A stretch of 64,000 nucleotides of DNA from Chelydra serpentina (Eukaryota; Chordata; Testudines; Chelydridae): assembly GCA_037349315.1 (NCBI GenBank), contig JBAIAC010000027.1, forward strand, positions 14,245,501 through 14,309,500, written 5' to 3'. A model generated the notes under the pieces. It was not told the DNA's origin. It saw only the letters and a program-made list of their open reading frames with translations, and made no database searches. Position numbers and translations under genes: made by a program. Each line of letters begins with the position of its first letter. Position 1 is the stretch's first letter. Below are positions 1-10,114 of the stretch, piece by piece.

Positions 1-520
1 TTATTGGGGCAAAAATGAATTTCCCCTGTATTTTGCTTACAGAAGCATATGTTTGTGTCAGAACTAATCAAAGGTTTTTAATTCATCACAACTATATGAA
101 CCGTGGAAACTCTGCATAACTCATCCCTTCACCATTTAGAGAGATGATGAAATGTAGCTCACTGCAGTTCTTTTATATATATTCCCTTCACTCAGTGTTA
201 CTGCCATAAGTATGATATTTTCCGTTCGTCACTATTACCAGGCATGCTTTCCTGGCTCATTTGGTCCAAACAAGATAAATCAATTTTCATCCAATTAGGC
301 TACGCCTGAAGAATTAATTTGTTACACTTTAGATGGTAGTATTTTGTATGTTCCCAAATGCAATTAGAAAACTTTAATTTAATCTTACATGTCAAATACA
401 ATCGTCTTGTACACGAGACAGTCCTTTTGTGGCTTGTATGGCATGTGATCCTAGTTGTCATGGATTGGGAAAAAAATTTTAACATATGTCTTAATATTGC
501 ATGTCTTTTTTATTTGCTTT
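1..520. other. Anonymous AT-rich sequence
   Basis: No repeat or gene recognised. Two frames of 61 and 64 codons overlap on opposite strands at 300-552; neither resembles a known domain. Confidence 0.5.
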
Positions 521-634
521 GGGCCTTGATCCTGCAAACACATAGAATATGAAAAACTTTCTACATGTTAGTAGCCCCATTGAATTCAATGGGACTATTC
601 ATGTGCTTAAATATTCACAGGATTGCTTGGTCCC
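521..634. repeat. Palindromic dispersed element, decayed
   Basis: Starts GGGCCTTGATCCTGCAA and ends with a partial complement (GGATTGCTTGGTCCC). The middle holds the CCATTGAATTCAATGGG self-complementary core followed by CATGTGCTTAAA. The same layout recurs at 3803-3980 and in part near 27880 and 31590-31725, so this is a foldback MITE-like family. The class is not determined. Confidence 0.5.
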
Positions 635-698
635 AAACAAGTCCAGTAAATTCGAACGAGTCCATTGGCACTTTTACCATTTTTCAGAACCACAAGGG

Positions 699-771
699 GC
701 CAAATTTTCAAAGGTATTTAGGAGCCTAAAGATGCAGATAGATGCCTACATGGGATTTTCAAAAGAACCTA
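699..771. repeat. Foldback element of the TTTTCAAAGGTATTTAGG family
   Basis: Begins GCCAAATTTTCAAAGGTATT and closes with GGGATTTTCAAAAG. Related copies in the window are at 12985-13051, about 33048-33150, 39100-39200, 50332-50412 and 59037-59082. Arms are diverged. Confidence 0.5.
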
Positions 772-859
772 GTCCCGTATACTACAAAATCCACTGATTT
801 AATCTAAATACCTGGAAGATCTAGGCCTAGGCTCTCTTGCAAATCCCTCTAGGAACCTA

Positions 860-1216
860 TTGCATCTTCAGGCAGGTAAATCTCTGAAAATCTGGCTCAA
901 GGTGCTTAGTTACCACTGGGTTAGATACAGAGATAGCTGTTCGGTAAAGATCTGGGAGGGTATTCCTGTGAGTAGCCAGTGACAGTGGCTGGTTATCACT
1001 GGGGATCTCTTCAAGAAGGCTCAGGGACTGGAGTGCACCTATTGCTAACCTGCAGAGCAAAGTGAGGGCTGGCATGATTGCCTTGGGGAGGTTGTTTGGG
1101 TGGTTAATAGGTTGATGTTGCCAGGGAGCTGACACCCTGTGATCACCAGAAAGTCTCCCCCTCATGCTAGAGGCAGGGGAGGGTAACAAGATGATTCAGA
1201 GTCCTGGGCACCCCAG
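860..1216 (-). repeat. Dispersed repeat, second copy at 39325-39640
   Basis: Read on the minus strand this stretch aligns by eye with 39325-39640 on the plus strand. Shared blocks include CCCAGGACT near the start, GCATGAGGG, GTGTCAGCTCCCT versus GATGTCAGCCCCCT, and GGTGCACTCCAGTCCCTGAG versus GGTGCACCCCAGTCCCTGAG. The 110-codon minus-strand frame here (857-1189) and the plus-strand frames at 39331-39643 look alike only because the DNA is repeated. It could be part of an endogenous retrovirus or LTR element, but no LTR end, primer site or protein motif is visible. Confidence 0.6.
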
Positions 1217-2894
1217 AAATATCATTCTTTGGAAATATTTTGAGGATATTGTTGTTTTTTAAACAATTCAAAAACAAAATAATGATAAATCAGCTGAATT
1301 CAGTCACAAATATACCGCCATCGTTCCTTTTTAAAGGTAGAGCACAACTGGAAAGCGGACTGTGATTGGGCATAACAGAATCCTAACGCCTCCGCTTTTA
1401 TCCACCCATTTCCTAGAAGTGTTTGTATTTGAAACCAGGGTGAGAGAACATGAATTAGAGAAACATGATCTCTCTTTTAGCTGTAAGTAAAGGATTTTTC
1501 TCTGGATGACATGGGGGCAAGTCAGAAATACACCTCACAGCCATTCTGATTTTTCACAGCATGTAGTTCCCACTGTTTCAGTGGGTAAGAGAATTTGAGA
1601 GGTAAAATGGACAACATGAAAATATTTAATGCAACACAGGGGATTGTGCCTATACATTTTCCTCGGGTTTATTTTTGGTTTGTTATGAACAAAAGGTAGG
1701 GGGAATTTCCAACATATGTGTTTGATATTTTTTAATAGTGTCAGATGAAATGCTAAGCTCGGTGGCAGACACAGTACAATAAGGCTTTGAGGTGACATAA
1801 TAAATGTCTGCTTCAGAAGAGAGGTTGAAACAGCTTGGAAAATTCACTAAAAAAAAGTGCCCCTAACCATAGAACAGCCATTATTATGAAGCACGGTTCC
1901 AGATAAGCCAGTTGTTGATTTAAAGCAGAAGCATGCAGTGTTTTCATCCACTGCCATGCTGGATTTTGAACAGGACAAAAGGAAATGTTAAAAGGACAAT
2001 GATTTCATGTGCAAGGCTTCAGATTTCCTTTCTTCAATTAAAAGTGGCTATCTAGGATTTTGCCCCCTCTCATCCTCTACCAGGCTGTCTCAATTTAGCA
2101 GGTCAGGAGAGGGAAGAGCCAGAAAATGCAATTTCTTTATAAAACATTTATATTAACATTAGAAGGGGGCATAGTCTTCACTAAGTCCCTGATCAGGCCT
2201 CATGCTGATGTCACTGAAAGTTTCTAGCAAAGCCAGAGAATAAAATGTGACCCTAAGTACGTACATGCTAGCCGTTAACTTTTCAGCACCGTTCACGTAG
2301 CTCATGGCCTCTGCTTCAGCCGTATCTCTACATAACTCGGCCTCTTCTTTTTCCTCTGCCTGCCCGGTACCACTCTCCCCAAAAACCTTCGCTATCCAGC
2401 ACTCTGCCTCCACTTATGAGCCTCTAAGGGGAGTGTACCACACAGGTAACACCAAGAGTCATAACTAACCATTTGGCCCAGGGTTTCAGTTGACTGGAGT
2501 TTGATTAATTGAGGTTGACTTTAGACACATTTGAATAAGCAGGTACTAGCAAAGTGGGCGCTATTCAATGCATTGGACCATCTTGGTCCAGATCCTGATC
2601 CTAATGCAGGGCTTGATTCAATGCTTATTTAATATTGAAGGCAAGACTCCCATTGGCTCAGATTTGCACTGGACCAGGCCCCATGTCAAGAAGTTCATTG
2701 TCTTTTCACTTTTCAAACCCATTAATAACCTTCCTTTTTAGGTGGGCACAGAGGGCCATAAGAAGCAGATCTTAATTTAGAACAGTCCTGGGGCTTTTCT
2801 AATTCATCAGGGTCTGGGCAGGCCCCTGCTCATCACCAGAACATTGCCCTGTGCCTTTCCACCCCTAGCCCAAGCACTGGAGCAGATCCACTGA
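1217..2894. other. Anonymous sequence
   Basis: Holds two unremarkable minus-strand frames (1535-1798, 87 codons; 2159-2413, 84 codons, Glu/Ala-rich at its start). Around 2547-2690 there is a loose foldback (CAATGCATTGGACCA, then TTGCACTGGACCAGGCCCC). Neither frame matches a family I recognise. Confidence 0.4.
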
Positions 2895-3012
2895 GAGGTG
2901 ACCATTGAGAAGTTAAATGACTTGGCCAAGGCCACTCAGGAAGTCTGTGGTACGGCTGGCACCTGAACCCAAATCTCCTTTTTCCTGTCCCCTGCTGTAA
3001 TCACTAGACTTA
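2895..3012 (-). mobile_element. MIR-type SINE fragment
   Basis: On the plus strand it reads GAGAAGTTAAATGACTTGGC, AAGGCCACTCAGGAAG, then GAACCCAAATCTCC and CACTAGACT. This is the reverse complement of the MIR core and tRNA-related head (CCTTGGCCAAGTCATTTAAC). The tail is missing. Confidence 0.7.
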
Positions 3013-3187
3013 TTATAGGGTTCCTCCCAGGAGGCTTTAATACCCTGGGAAATCACTTCCCATTTCTGTTTGTCCGAGTGGCTCATTTGTAGATGAGCTA
3101 GAGACTGTTAGCAGCTCATCTTTCTAAGAAGTCAGGTAAGGGTAAGAAGGGATAGCAGCCTCAGCCGGTTCTCCTCCATATTGTCCA

Positions 3188-3438
3188 AGGCTTGTCTACA
3201 CCGGAAATACTACAGCAGCACCACTGAAGTGCTTCATGCAGACACTATGTCCACCTGAGGGGTTCTCCCATTGGCATAGGTATGCCAGGTCTCCAAGAGG
3301 TGGTAGCTAGGCTCACAGAATTCTTCCATGGTCTACACCGAGGATTAGGTCAGTTTAACTATGCTGCTCGGGGCATGGATTTTTTACACCCTGAACGATG
3401 TAGCCGGATCGACCTAACTTTTTAGCATAGACCAGGCC
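3188..3438. mobile_element. GTCTACAC-type DNA element, copy 1
   Basis: Bounded by GGCTTGTCTACACC and its approximate complement GCATAGACCAGGCC. The right part contains the self-complementary module GGATTAGGTCAGTTTAAC / GATCGACCTAAC around a central CGGGGCATGGATTTTT. The same module is at 42653-42919. Terminal inverted repeats and no coding sequence indicate a non-autonomous DNA transposon. The target duplication is not clear because another element abuts it. Confidence 0.6.
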
Positions 3439-3441
3439 TGT

Positions 3442-3734
3442 GGCTACTTCTACACCATGAGCTAGGGGTGTGATGCCTTGCTCGTGTAGACAGACTCATG
3501 CTAGCTCTAATTGAGCTTGCACTCGTATAAATAGCTCTATAGTACTAGTGGAGGCATGGCTGAGCCATTCCAAGTATGGGTATGTACTCGGCAAGGCTCA
3601 GCCATGCTGCCTCTGTAGATACCTGTTTCCCTGGATACGCTGCTATTTATACTTGCACTGGCTCTCAGACATAGCGGGAGTGTGTCTACATGAGATGGGG
3701 AATCACACCTCTAGCTCGTAGGGTAGACATAGCC
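3442..3734. mobile_element. GTCTACAC-type DNA element, copy 2, long foldback
   Basis: Begins GGCTACTTCTACACCATGAG and ends GGGTAGACATAGCC. The outer arms pair through AGCTAGGGGTGTGAT / ATCACACCTCTAGCT, the middle arms through TATAAATAGC / GCTATTTATA, and the inner arms through GAGGCATGGCTGAGCC / GGCTCAGCCATGCTGCCTC, so almost the whole element is one hairpin. A related copy interrupts a SINE at 43848-44122. It lies only 3 bp from copy 1. Confidence 0.6.
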
Positions 3735-3802
3735 TTAACAAAGAGCTTATTATCCTTTTAGGAAGGAGTAGCAGCACTCCAAATATTATAGCAGCATTTG
3801 AA

Positions 3803-3980
3803 GGCCCTGACTCAGGAAATCACTTAAGCACATGGTTAATTTTAAGCATGTGACTAATCCACTGAAGCACGTACTTAAGTTTATGCATGTAAAGCAGTCC
3901 CATTGACTTCAATAGGAGTCATGCCAGTGCTCACATGCTCTAAATTAAGCATGTGCTTATGGACTTTACAGGATCAGGGC
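3803..3980. repeat. Palindromic element (GGCCCTGA... type)
   Basis: Left end GGCCCTGACTCAGG pairs with right end CTTTACAGGATCAGGGC. Internal repeats of TTAAGCATGTG and a central CCATTGACTTCAATAGG make it self-complementary. Same family as 521-634 but better preserved. Confidence 0.6.
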
Positions 3981-4558
3981 AGTAGTCGATCTATTTCATT
4001 TTAATACACCAGGTGTTCTTGATTTCAAATTGCACTTTTAAAATGTTCATTTTCCCAAATATTACATTTCTTGTCTTACTATTTAAATGTACCAGGAGAG
4101 CTTTGACTAAGTCGCTTAATCCCATTTGATCTACAAACAGAGCTGCAACATGACAGGTTGGATTAATACATTTGGCATTTACGAAATTATAGATCTCAAA
4201 CAGCAAACAGACAGCAACTGCTGCTACAATATCCCCGCCTCCCCCCCTTGTAACACTGGGCAGAACTAAAATAAACCCTCTTCCTATATCTACATTTGAT
4301 TGAGCGATAGACATGTAAGAAAGGGTGAAGTATCCTTAGTGATGGGCTCAGTGGGATATTGAATTTCTGTCTATGCTTTGACACTTCAGGGTTTCGTTTT
4401 CTGCTTCTGAGTAGAATTAATTCTGTTCCCCACAGGGACCAATCTGGTATTCTGCATGAAGCCACACATTTTATTGTTTTAAATCCAGCTTTCAGGGAAA
4501 GGCAAAAGGTTCAGAGGAGACAGGAGGAGTGAGAGGTAGAGGGGGGACCTTTTACAGC

Positions 4559-4760
4559 CAGGGCCGGCTCTGGCTTTTTTGCCGCCGCAGGCAAAGAAAC
4601 AAACCAAAAAATGGCTGGAGCGCCACCGCCAAACCAAAAAAAAAAAAAAAAAAAAAAGCCAAAGCGGAATGTGCCATCCTAAGATCAGCCTGAATGCCAC
4701 CCCTTATAATGTGCCGCCCCAAGCATGTGCTTCCTAGGCTGATGCCTAGAGCTGACCCTG
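4559..4760. mobile_element. hAT-type MITE with perfect 8-bp target duplication
   Basis: The element starts CAGGGCCGGCTCTGGC and ends GCCTAGAGCTGACCCTG, an imperfect terminal inverted repeat. The 8 bases TTTACAGC occur just before it (4551-4558) and again just after it (4761-4768). An 8-bp duplication and CAGGG ends are the hallmark of hAT superfamily insertion. It has no coding capacity and contains a run of 22 A at 4636-4657. A 73-codon minus-strand frame across it (4479-4700) is spurious. Confidence 0.85.
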
Positions 4761-4768
4761 TTTACAGC

Positions 4769-6590
4769 CCAGACCCTTAAAGTCCCTGTATAACAGACAA
4801 AATGGAGCTCAGTGTTTTTTCATTTTAAAAAAGAACCGAGTTTTTTTTAAAGAGGCCTTTGAATCCTCAATTTCAATTCCATGTCCCGCCTGACAATCCT
4901 TTACGTTCTGTTCTTGACCATTATACAACTCATGAAATTACCTTTGAAATACCCAGCTCACATAGGGCCTGATCCAAAGCTCATTGGGACAGAATCCCAT
5001 CGTTCCCTTAAGTGGGCTTTGGAGCAGGCTCTTAGATTCCCTGCACCATCACTAATATACTTTTGAGTGAGTCAAGTAACCTTTCCCGAACAGCGTGGAA
5101 CCAATGAAATGCTGACACCAGACCAGAGCCTGGACGAGTCGAATCAGCATTCAGTGCTGTTGCTTCCATAGCACGAGGGAAGAAACACAGAAGCCAAAGT
5201 ATATATAAAAAGAAAGCAATGAATAGAAAAAACAAAACTAGTTTTAAACTGGAGAGAAGGTAGAGAAGGGCAGTGATACAGCCCAGAGTGCTTTGTTCTC
5301 AAGAGTCTTCCTCAAGTGATGCAATGCAGCTGATGCTAATGTCGTGTTTCTACAAATTCTTTTCAGTGTTTTCATTGTAATACAGGAGATGAGTTATTTA
5401 ATAAAACTTGTATGAACATTACAGCTTTATGGATATAAATTTTATATAAAACATTCCCAAAGTTCAGATAACAATACATCAAAATTACACAACAGCCTAA
5501 TTTCTCTGGCATCCCCAGGCAGTACCGATGTGTTTTTCAGGGTGTTTCCCCACCCCCCCATCTTCTGAATAACAGTCTGTTGGGCTTGAAAAGCAGGAGA
5601 AGTGGGTCTCTTGGAATCTCAGAAGCTAGAAAGTTTGGTCATTGATTTAGGAACCAATGATGAAAGTCAGGGGGAGTTGAGGGTGCACTGTAGGTTGGAG
5701 CCACACTCTCCGTCTCCAATGGGAGTTTTTCCATAGACTTCAGGAGGAGTTGGACCAGGCTGAGAATGAGCAGGGGAACCCAGGGCTCAATCCTGCAAGA
5801 TGCTAAACAATCTGGCCCCGATCCAGCACCTGTGCCCAGAGGCAAGACTGTGGAATCCCTGCAAGGGAAGCTTTCTAGTGTTCACAGCAAGGCTGAACAG
5901 AAGCCACGGCACATTACCCCTTTTGATCTAAATGGATAACCAACGTTCAGGACCCTGCAAGTCATTTCCATGAGGACGAGAAAACAATGAGTGAGCCCGT
6001 TATTTGTGGGTCTGGCTTTGGGGTGTGGGTCTCTGAACTATTTCACAATGGCTGATCACAATGGCTTCTTTACATTTGTCCTAAATGTAAGGTGGTGGTT
6101 ATGCCTTACCCATAACAACAAGGATTAACACAACCCATAACAGGCAGTAGAGATTTCCACTTAGGACCTCATTTTCTGGGGTGAAATGCGGGTCCTAATG
6201 AAGTGGGGTCAGGCTGTCATCTCTAGAATTATCAGCTTTCTGCTAGAAAAAAAAAGATTTAGGTTTCTATCAGTCTTTGTTGCAAAGATAAACCGGAAAA
6301 CCAGACCCAAGCATAGCCAAGGCAAAGGTGTCGGCCTGAGTTTGCAGACAGCCTGAAACAATACCTCTGATAGATTTGAATTGTACTGTTCATCTGAACA
6401 GGATGTTAACTCTGAAATCAACTGTTCTCTGGGTCACCTGCCAGTTACACTTCAGTAGAGCCCTTGCTCCATTATGGGTCAGCTGGGCCCCCCGACCAAG
6501 TCCTTGGCAAAACTGGGCTTCTATAGAGGAACATGGATTGTCTTTATGCGGTCCTGTTCACAACCTGTGATGTGCAAATGGCTCTATGCT
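4769..6590. other. Mostly anonymous sequence with one hairpin element
   Basis: Apart from the palindrome listed at 4965-5031, I see only short frames (up to 70 codons) and a C-rich run near 5550. A partial CCAATGGGAGTTTTTCCATAG core near 5718 suggests a decayed copy of the same palindromic family. Confidence 0.4.
4965..5031. repeat. Palindromic GGGCCTGATCCAAAGC element
   Basis: Left arm GGGCCTGATCCAAAGCTCAT pairs with right arm GTGGGCTTTGGAGCAGGCTC. A half copy is at 28148-28195 (GTTTGGATCAGGCC). Short non-coding hairpin element. Confidence 0.6.
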
Positions 6591-6960
6591 GTTCTGGCAC
6601 TAATAGTGCCAAATAGCACTAATTAAAACAAATCTCTCATAAAATGGGCTGGATTCATCAGCAGTAAGCAGAGAGATATTTTTCATTTTTTTCCGGAGAA
6701 TTTTAATGAATAAACAGCAATTCCTATTCATTATTTATCTTCTTCTGAATTTTAATGAATAGTTTCCAGCGCTCATTAACAAATCTCTGTATTTATGGCA
6801 AACTGACACTTCATAAATATCAAATTGTGCTATTTTATGTGCTGGTTTTATATAAATATAGAAATTTAGTAATTATCACTCAAATTGTTCATTAAAATTC
6901 AAAAGCAGATAAATAATAAGCTGAAGCTTTCTGTCTTATTATTGAGACAAAACGTAAAGA
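6590..6960. other. AT-rich, repeat-poor stretch (candidate regulatory DNA)
   Basis: Contains many ATTA/TAAT and TTTATG motifs, repeated TTTTAATGAATA (about 6701 and 6751) and no recognisable repeat. Such sequence is common in conserved non-coding elements near developmental genes, but base composition alone cannot show conservation. Confidence 0.2.
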
Positions 6961-7448
6961 TACCATGTCTCCTTGTGTACCATGCCCTTTCCGCTGGTTG
7001 GTAGATGGAATCTGTTTGCTTTGGAGTCAGTTCCTTTCTAAGGTTTTATTTTGGGGTCTTTTTTGGGCATTGTGTTGAGCGATTTATTTGTTTCCTCTTG
7101 AACACTTTCTCTCCCTCCGCCCCAGCATGTCGCTGTTTGGTGTATTATAATGTGACCTGGGTTTCTCCTGCCCCCATCCTTGCCTCTGCAGGTCGTTATT
7201 TAGCTTTCTGGGTTTGTCATTCTCATTCAGCGCTGCTCTGTCCTTCTTTCTGATATTTTTGTATTGTTATGGCATAAACCATCAGTCAGTTTACGCAAAT
7301 CCATGTGTGGAATTTCAAGTCCATAAAATCCAATTACAACTTACAAAATGATGTAATTGGCTGGAACTACTTTTGTTAGAAACAGCTGGGAGACAAGAAG
7401 AAAAGAAAACCACTTCCTTAATATTTGGAGTGCTGCATAAGCTAGATC

Positions 7449-7548
7449 TTGATCTCATCTGCACAGGGGTAAGTCAGAAGTAACTCTGCTGCGTGCAGCT
7501 ACTCCAGATTTATGTCAGTGTACTTGAGATCAGAATCTGCTCTAACAT
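7449..7548. repeat. Palindromic element (GATCTCA...TGAGATCAGA type)
   Basis: Reads TTGATCTCATCTGCACAGG on the left and CTTGAGATCAGAATCTGCTC on the right with AGTAACTCTGCTGCGTGCAG between, giving a diverged hairpin. No coding potential. Confidence 0.5.
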
Positions 7549-7593
7549 GTCTATCATCCACATCAATAAAAAGGGTAATAAAATCATAGTGAA

Positions 7594-7700
7594 CTGAGGC
7601 CTAGTGGATAGAGCACTGGACTGGAACTCAAGAGATCAGGCTTCTTTTCATGGCTCTGGCCTTCTGGGTGACCTTGGACAAGACAGAGCAATGTTGAGTA
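7594..7700 (+). mobile_element. MIR-type SINE, tRNA-related head
   Basis: GAGGCCTAGTGGATAGAGCA followed by CTGGACTGGAACTCAAGAG and GGGTGACCTTGGACAAG is the 5' half of the MIR-type SINE whose complete copies are at 25848-26115 and 54809-55075. The 109-codon frame at 7604-7933 starts inside it and is an artefact. Confidence 0.7.
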
Positions 7701-7939
7701 ACTTACTTCGTATCACAGAGGGAATCCATGTTAGAGCAAGAACTACAATGCTTACTCCACAAGGAATTGTTCATGTGTATTTGAAAAGCCGACAGAATTG
7801 TGAGTCTTATAAAGGGAAACATACAGTTAACCTAAAAAAGCAGGAGCCTATTCAGCTTATATTACACAAGGGCCGTAGTTCTCATTGTGCTAACTGCTGT
7901 CTCCTTAAATACCAAGCCAAAGACCAATGCTGAATTTGC

Positions 7940-8090
7940 AATGAAAGAGGTGCCGGGGCTCAAGCAATTTTTTTTTTAATTTCATAACTGATGCGGCAAG
8001 CCGATACCTGGGCTATAAACTGCCAAGTCTAGAGGTGCCAGGGCTCAGTCCTGGCAAGCCCCGGCACAAATTAAGCACTGCCAAAGACTG
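7940..8090 (-). repeat. Dispersed repeat with duplicated GTGCCGGGGCTCA block
   Basis: GAGGTGCCGGGGCTCAAGC at about 7948 and GAGGTGCCAGGGCTCAGTCC at about 8032 flank a T-rich spacer, followed by GCAAGCCCCGGCACAAATT. I know this arrangement as an interspersed repeat of turtle genomes but cannot assign its class. The 88-codon frame at 8035-8301 begins in it. Confidence 0.45.
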
Positions 8091-8894
8091 TCATTCCATT
8101 GAAGGGCAGTCTGCTCTCCAGGTGCCTCAGACACTGACCATTGGCTCTCAAAGCTGCTACACATCACTCTTCAGAGATCTGTGCGCAGTGCTTTCCTCAG
8201 GATTGCGTAAGATCGTTGCCATACTGGATGGAGTGGGGAGTAGCAACTTAAATAAAGCAGACACACCTGTGACAATTAGCATTAACAGATGTGTTCCCTG
8301 ACTTGTGTGCAATGTTCATGTTCCTTTAGCATGTTTTTTTTTTTGGTATAGAACTATAAATATATTTAGCTTTTCTGTGGATCATTCCAACTGCCCTTGG
8401 TAACAAAGTGGAACTTGGGCTGTTAAATTCTGAGTGTCGCTGTCTTAGTGTCCAATTTAATCAACTTTGCCATGTGAAAACCTATTTCTGTTTGTCCTAA
8501 TAGGTCTTAAAGTGCTGCATAGGCCTAGAGCGGGAGTGCATTTCACCCACATGGTCTGTGCAGCATGTATTTGTTCTCCACATCTAGGGCTGATTGATAT
8601 TTTTCAAATTCCAAAATTACATTAAAATTTGAAATTTCCACATTGTAACATGGGAGGGACGGGGAAATGGACATTCTCTCTATTTTTGTCCCCACTTTTT
8701 GGCCATTCTATTTGCCATAAACACTGTAGAAGGTGCAGGGTGTAACAGTAGACGTCAGAGTACTGGTAGAGTTGCATGTACTTTGATGCCACCTTTCTCT
8801 TACTCTGTGACACTGTATAAAGCTAAGTTGTTATGCTGATCAGTGTTGTTTCATTGTTTCTTTGTGCTCTCCAAATGTCCATCTGTATCCACTT
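8091..8894. other. Anonymous sequence
   Basis: Non-repetitive apart from a T run near 8333. Frames are 88 codons or shorter and start inside the neighbouring repeat or lie antisense to each other. Confidence 0.4.
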
Positions 8895-9030
8895 GTCTCT
8901 TGTCTTAGATTGTAAGCTCTCTGGGGCAGCGACCATCTTTTTGATCAATATTTGTACAGCACCTAGCACAATGACTGGCCTGTGACTGGGGCTCTTCAGT
9001 GATACCACAATACAAATAATAACTAAGAAT
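8895..9030 (+). mobile_element. MIR-type SINE, tail part
   Basis: CTTAGATTGTAAGCTCTCTG, then TTTGTACAGCACCTAGCACA, GACTGGGGCTCTTCAGTG and ACAATACAAATAATAA. This is the conserved LINE-like 3' tail, ending in the AAATAATAA simple repeat. The 61-codon minus frame at 8823-9008 is spurious. Confidence 0.8.
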
Positions 9031-9600
9031 AATAAGTTGGTGCTATGGTGCTCAACTACACAGGATGGGTGAAATTTTCACAGCTGCCTGAGAGATTGGC
9101 TGCCCAGTTCCCATTAGAAATTAATGAGAACCGTGCATGCAGAATCCCACAATAACTACATCCCTGACTAAGAAAATTGCTAACTAGCTGCTGCCAAATA
9201 GAAACCCTTCCTCTCTCAGCTGCTTGTTTCCCCCTTTTTCTCTTATGATTTTTAATTCCGTCTCCGCTTTTTCAGTCTGACCCGTTTTTCCCCCCATTGT
9301 GCGCAGCTTTTCCACAGTGCTGCCAGCTGCTATTCAGTGAGTCTGCAACACAGCTGAAGGCTGAAGGTTTCATTATAGCAAAGCCCTCCTAATGTTGTGC
9401 ATTGTGCAGGTTCAGCAGTGCAGTCATTAATCCTCTCCCACAGCTCTCTGCTATCCCTGGGGGAGGTTCCACTCCAGGAAGCATATCTCTGTGGTCTGTC
9501 ATGTTGAGAGCCAGAAGCTCCTGAATTATTTTTGAATTTATTGTCACAGTTGTAGCAACAGAAACATTTGACTTTTCTGTCTAAATCAATACTGGATTTC
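9031..9600. other. Anonymous sequence
   Basis: No repeat recognised. Contains pyrimidine-rich stretches around 9200-9300 but no plausible splice-bounded frame. Confidence 0.4.
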
Positions 9601-9630
9601 GTTCCTTTCTTCTTTTCTTTTCTTTTTTAG

Positions 9631-9684
9631 GGACATATGTCTACACAACCATTTCACTGCCAAGCTCTTCAAAGCTCCGCCAGA
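9631..9684 (+). other. Candidate short exon (weak)
   Basis: A strong 3' splice-site context (pyrimidine tract at about 9600-9630 ending in TTTTTTAG) precedes 54 bases that end at a usable donor (CCAGA then GTAAGA). One frame would read TYVYTTISLPSSSKLRQ and stays open to a TGA beyond the donor. I do not recognise the peptide. Pyrimidine tracts with AG occur by chance in 64 kb, so this is only a candidate. Confidence 0.15.
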
Positions 9685-10024
9685 GTAAGAAAGAGACAGT
9701 GGCTCATTCCAGTGGAGGCTTCAGTACATCTTTCAATTGCCCCTCTTCAAATAGGTCATTCTTGCCGTTTTGATCCACATTTCCCCTCCATCCAAGGTTT
9801 GATGTTGGCCTACTTTTCTGTGCTATCATTCCACTTAGCATTAGGGTATTAAAACAAGAAAAAAATCCAACAAGTACCAAGTTATTTCCACAGCCTTCTT
9901 TATTCACTGTGCTCATGCCCTTTCATTATATACAATAAGAAGATAATGATGTTGCTTTGCAGTTCTCTGTCTCCTTCTGTCTGAGGATCCCAAAGCACTT
10001 TTGGAACACAGGATTTGCCATGGT

Positions 10025-10100
10025 TTTATCAAAGCAGAGGTTCATCCAGTCTAGTATCTAACAGTGATGTTTCAGAGGAAGGTGCAAGAAATGCTACGCT
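10025..10100 (-). mobile_element. CR1 LINE 3'-region fragment
   Basis: GTTCATCCAGTCTAGTATCT, AACAGTGATGTTTCAGAGG and AAGGTGCAAGAAATGCT match the minus orientation of CR1 3' regions (compare the plus-strand copy at 22601-23362, which carries the complementary module CACTGTCAGACAGGATACTGG). It directly borders the hAT palindrome. Confidence 0.5.
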
Positions 10101-10114
10101 AGGCGTTTATGGAT

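Noticed and set aside
2159..2413. Glu/Ala-rich 84-codon minus frame
   Set aside because: The sequence gives a vague gag-like impression only; nothing alignable by eye.
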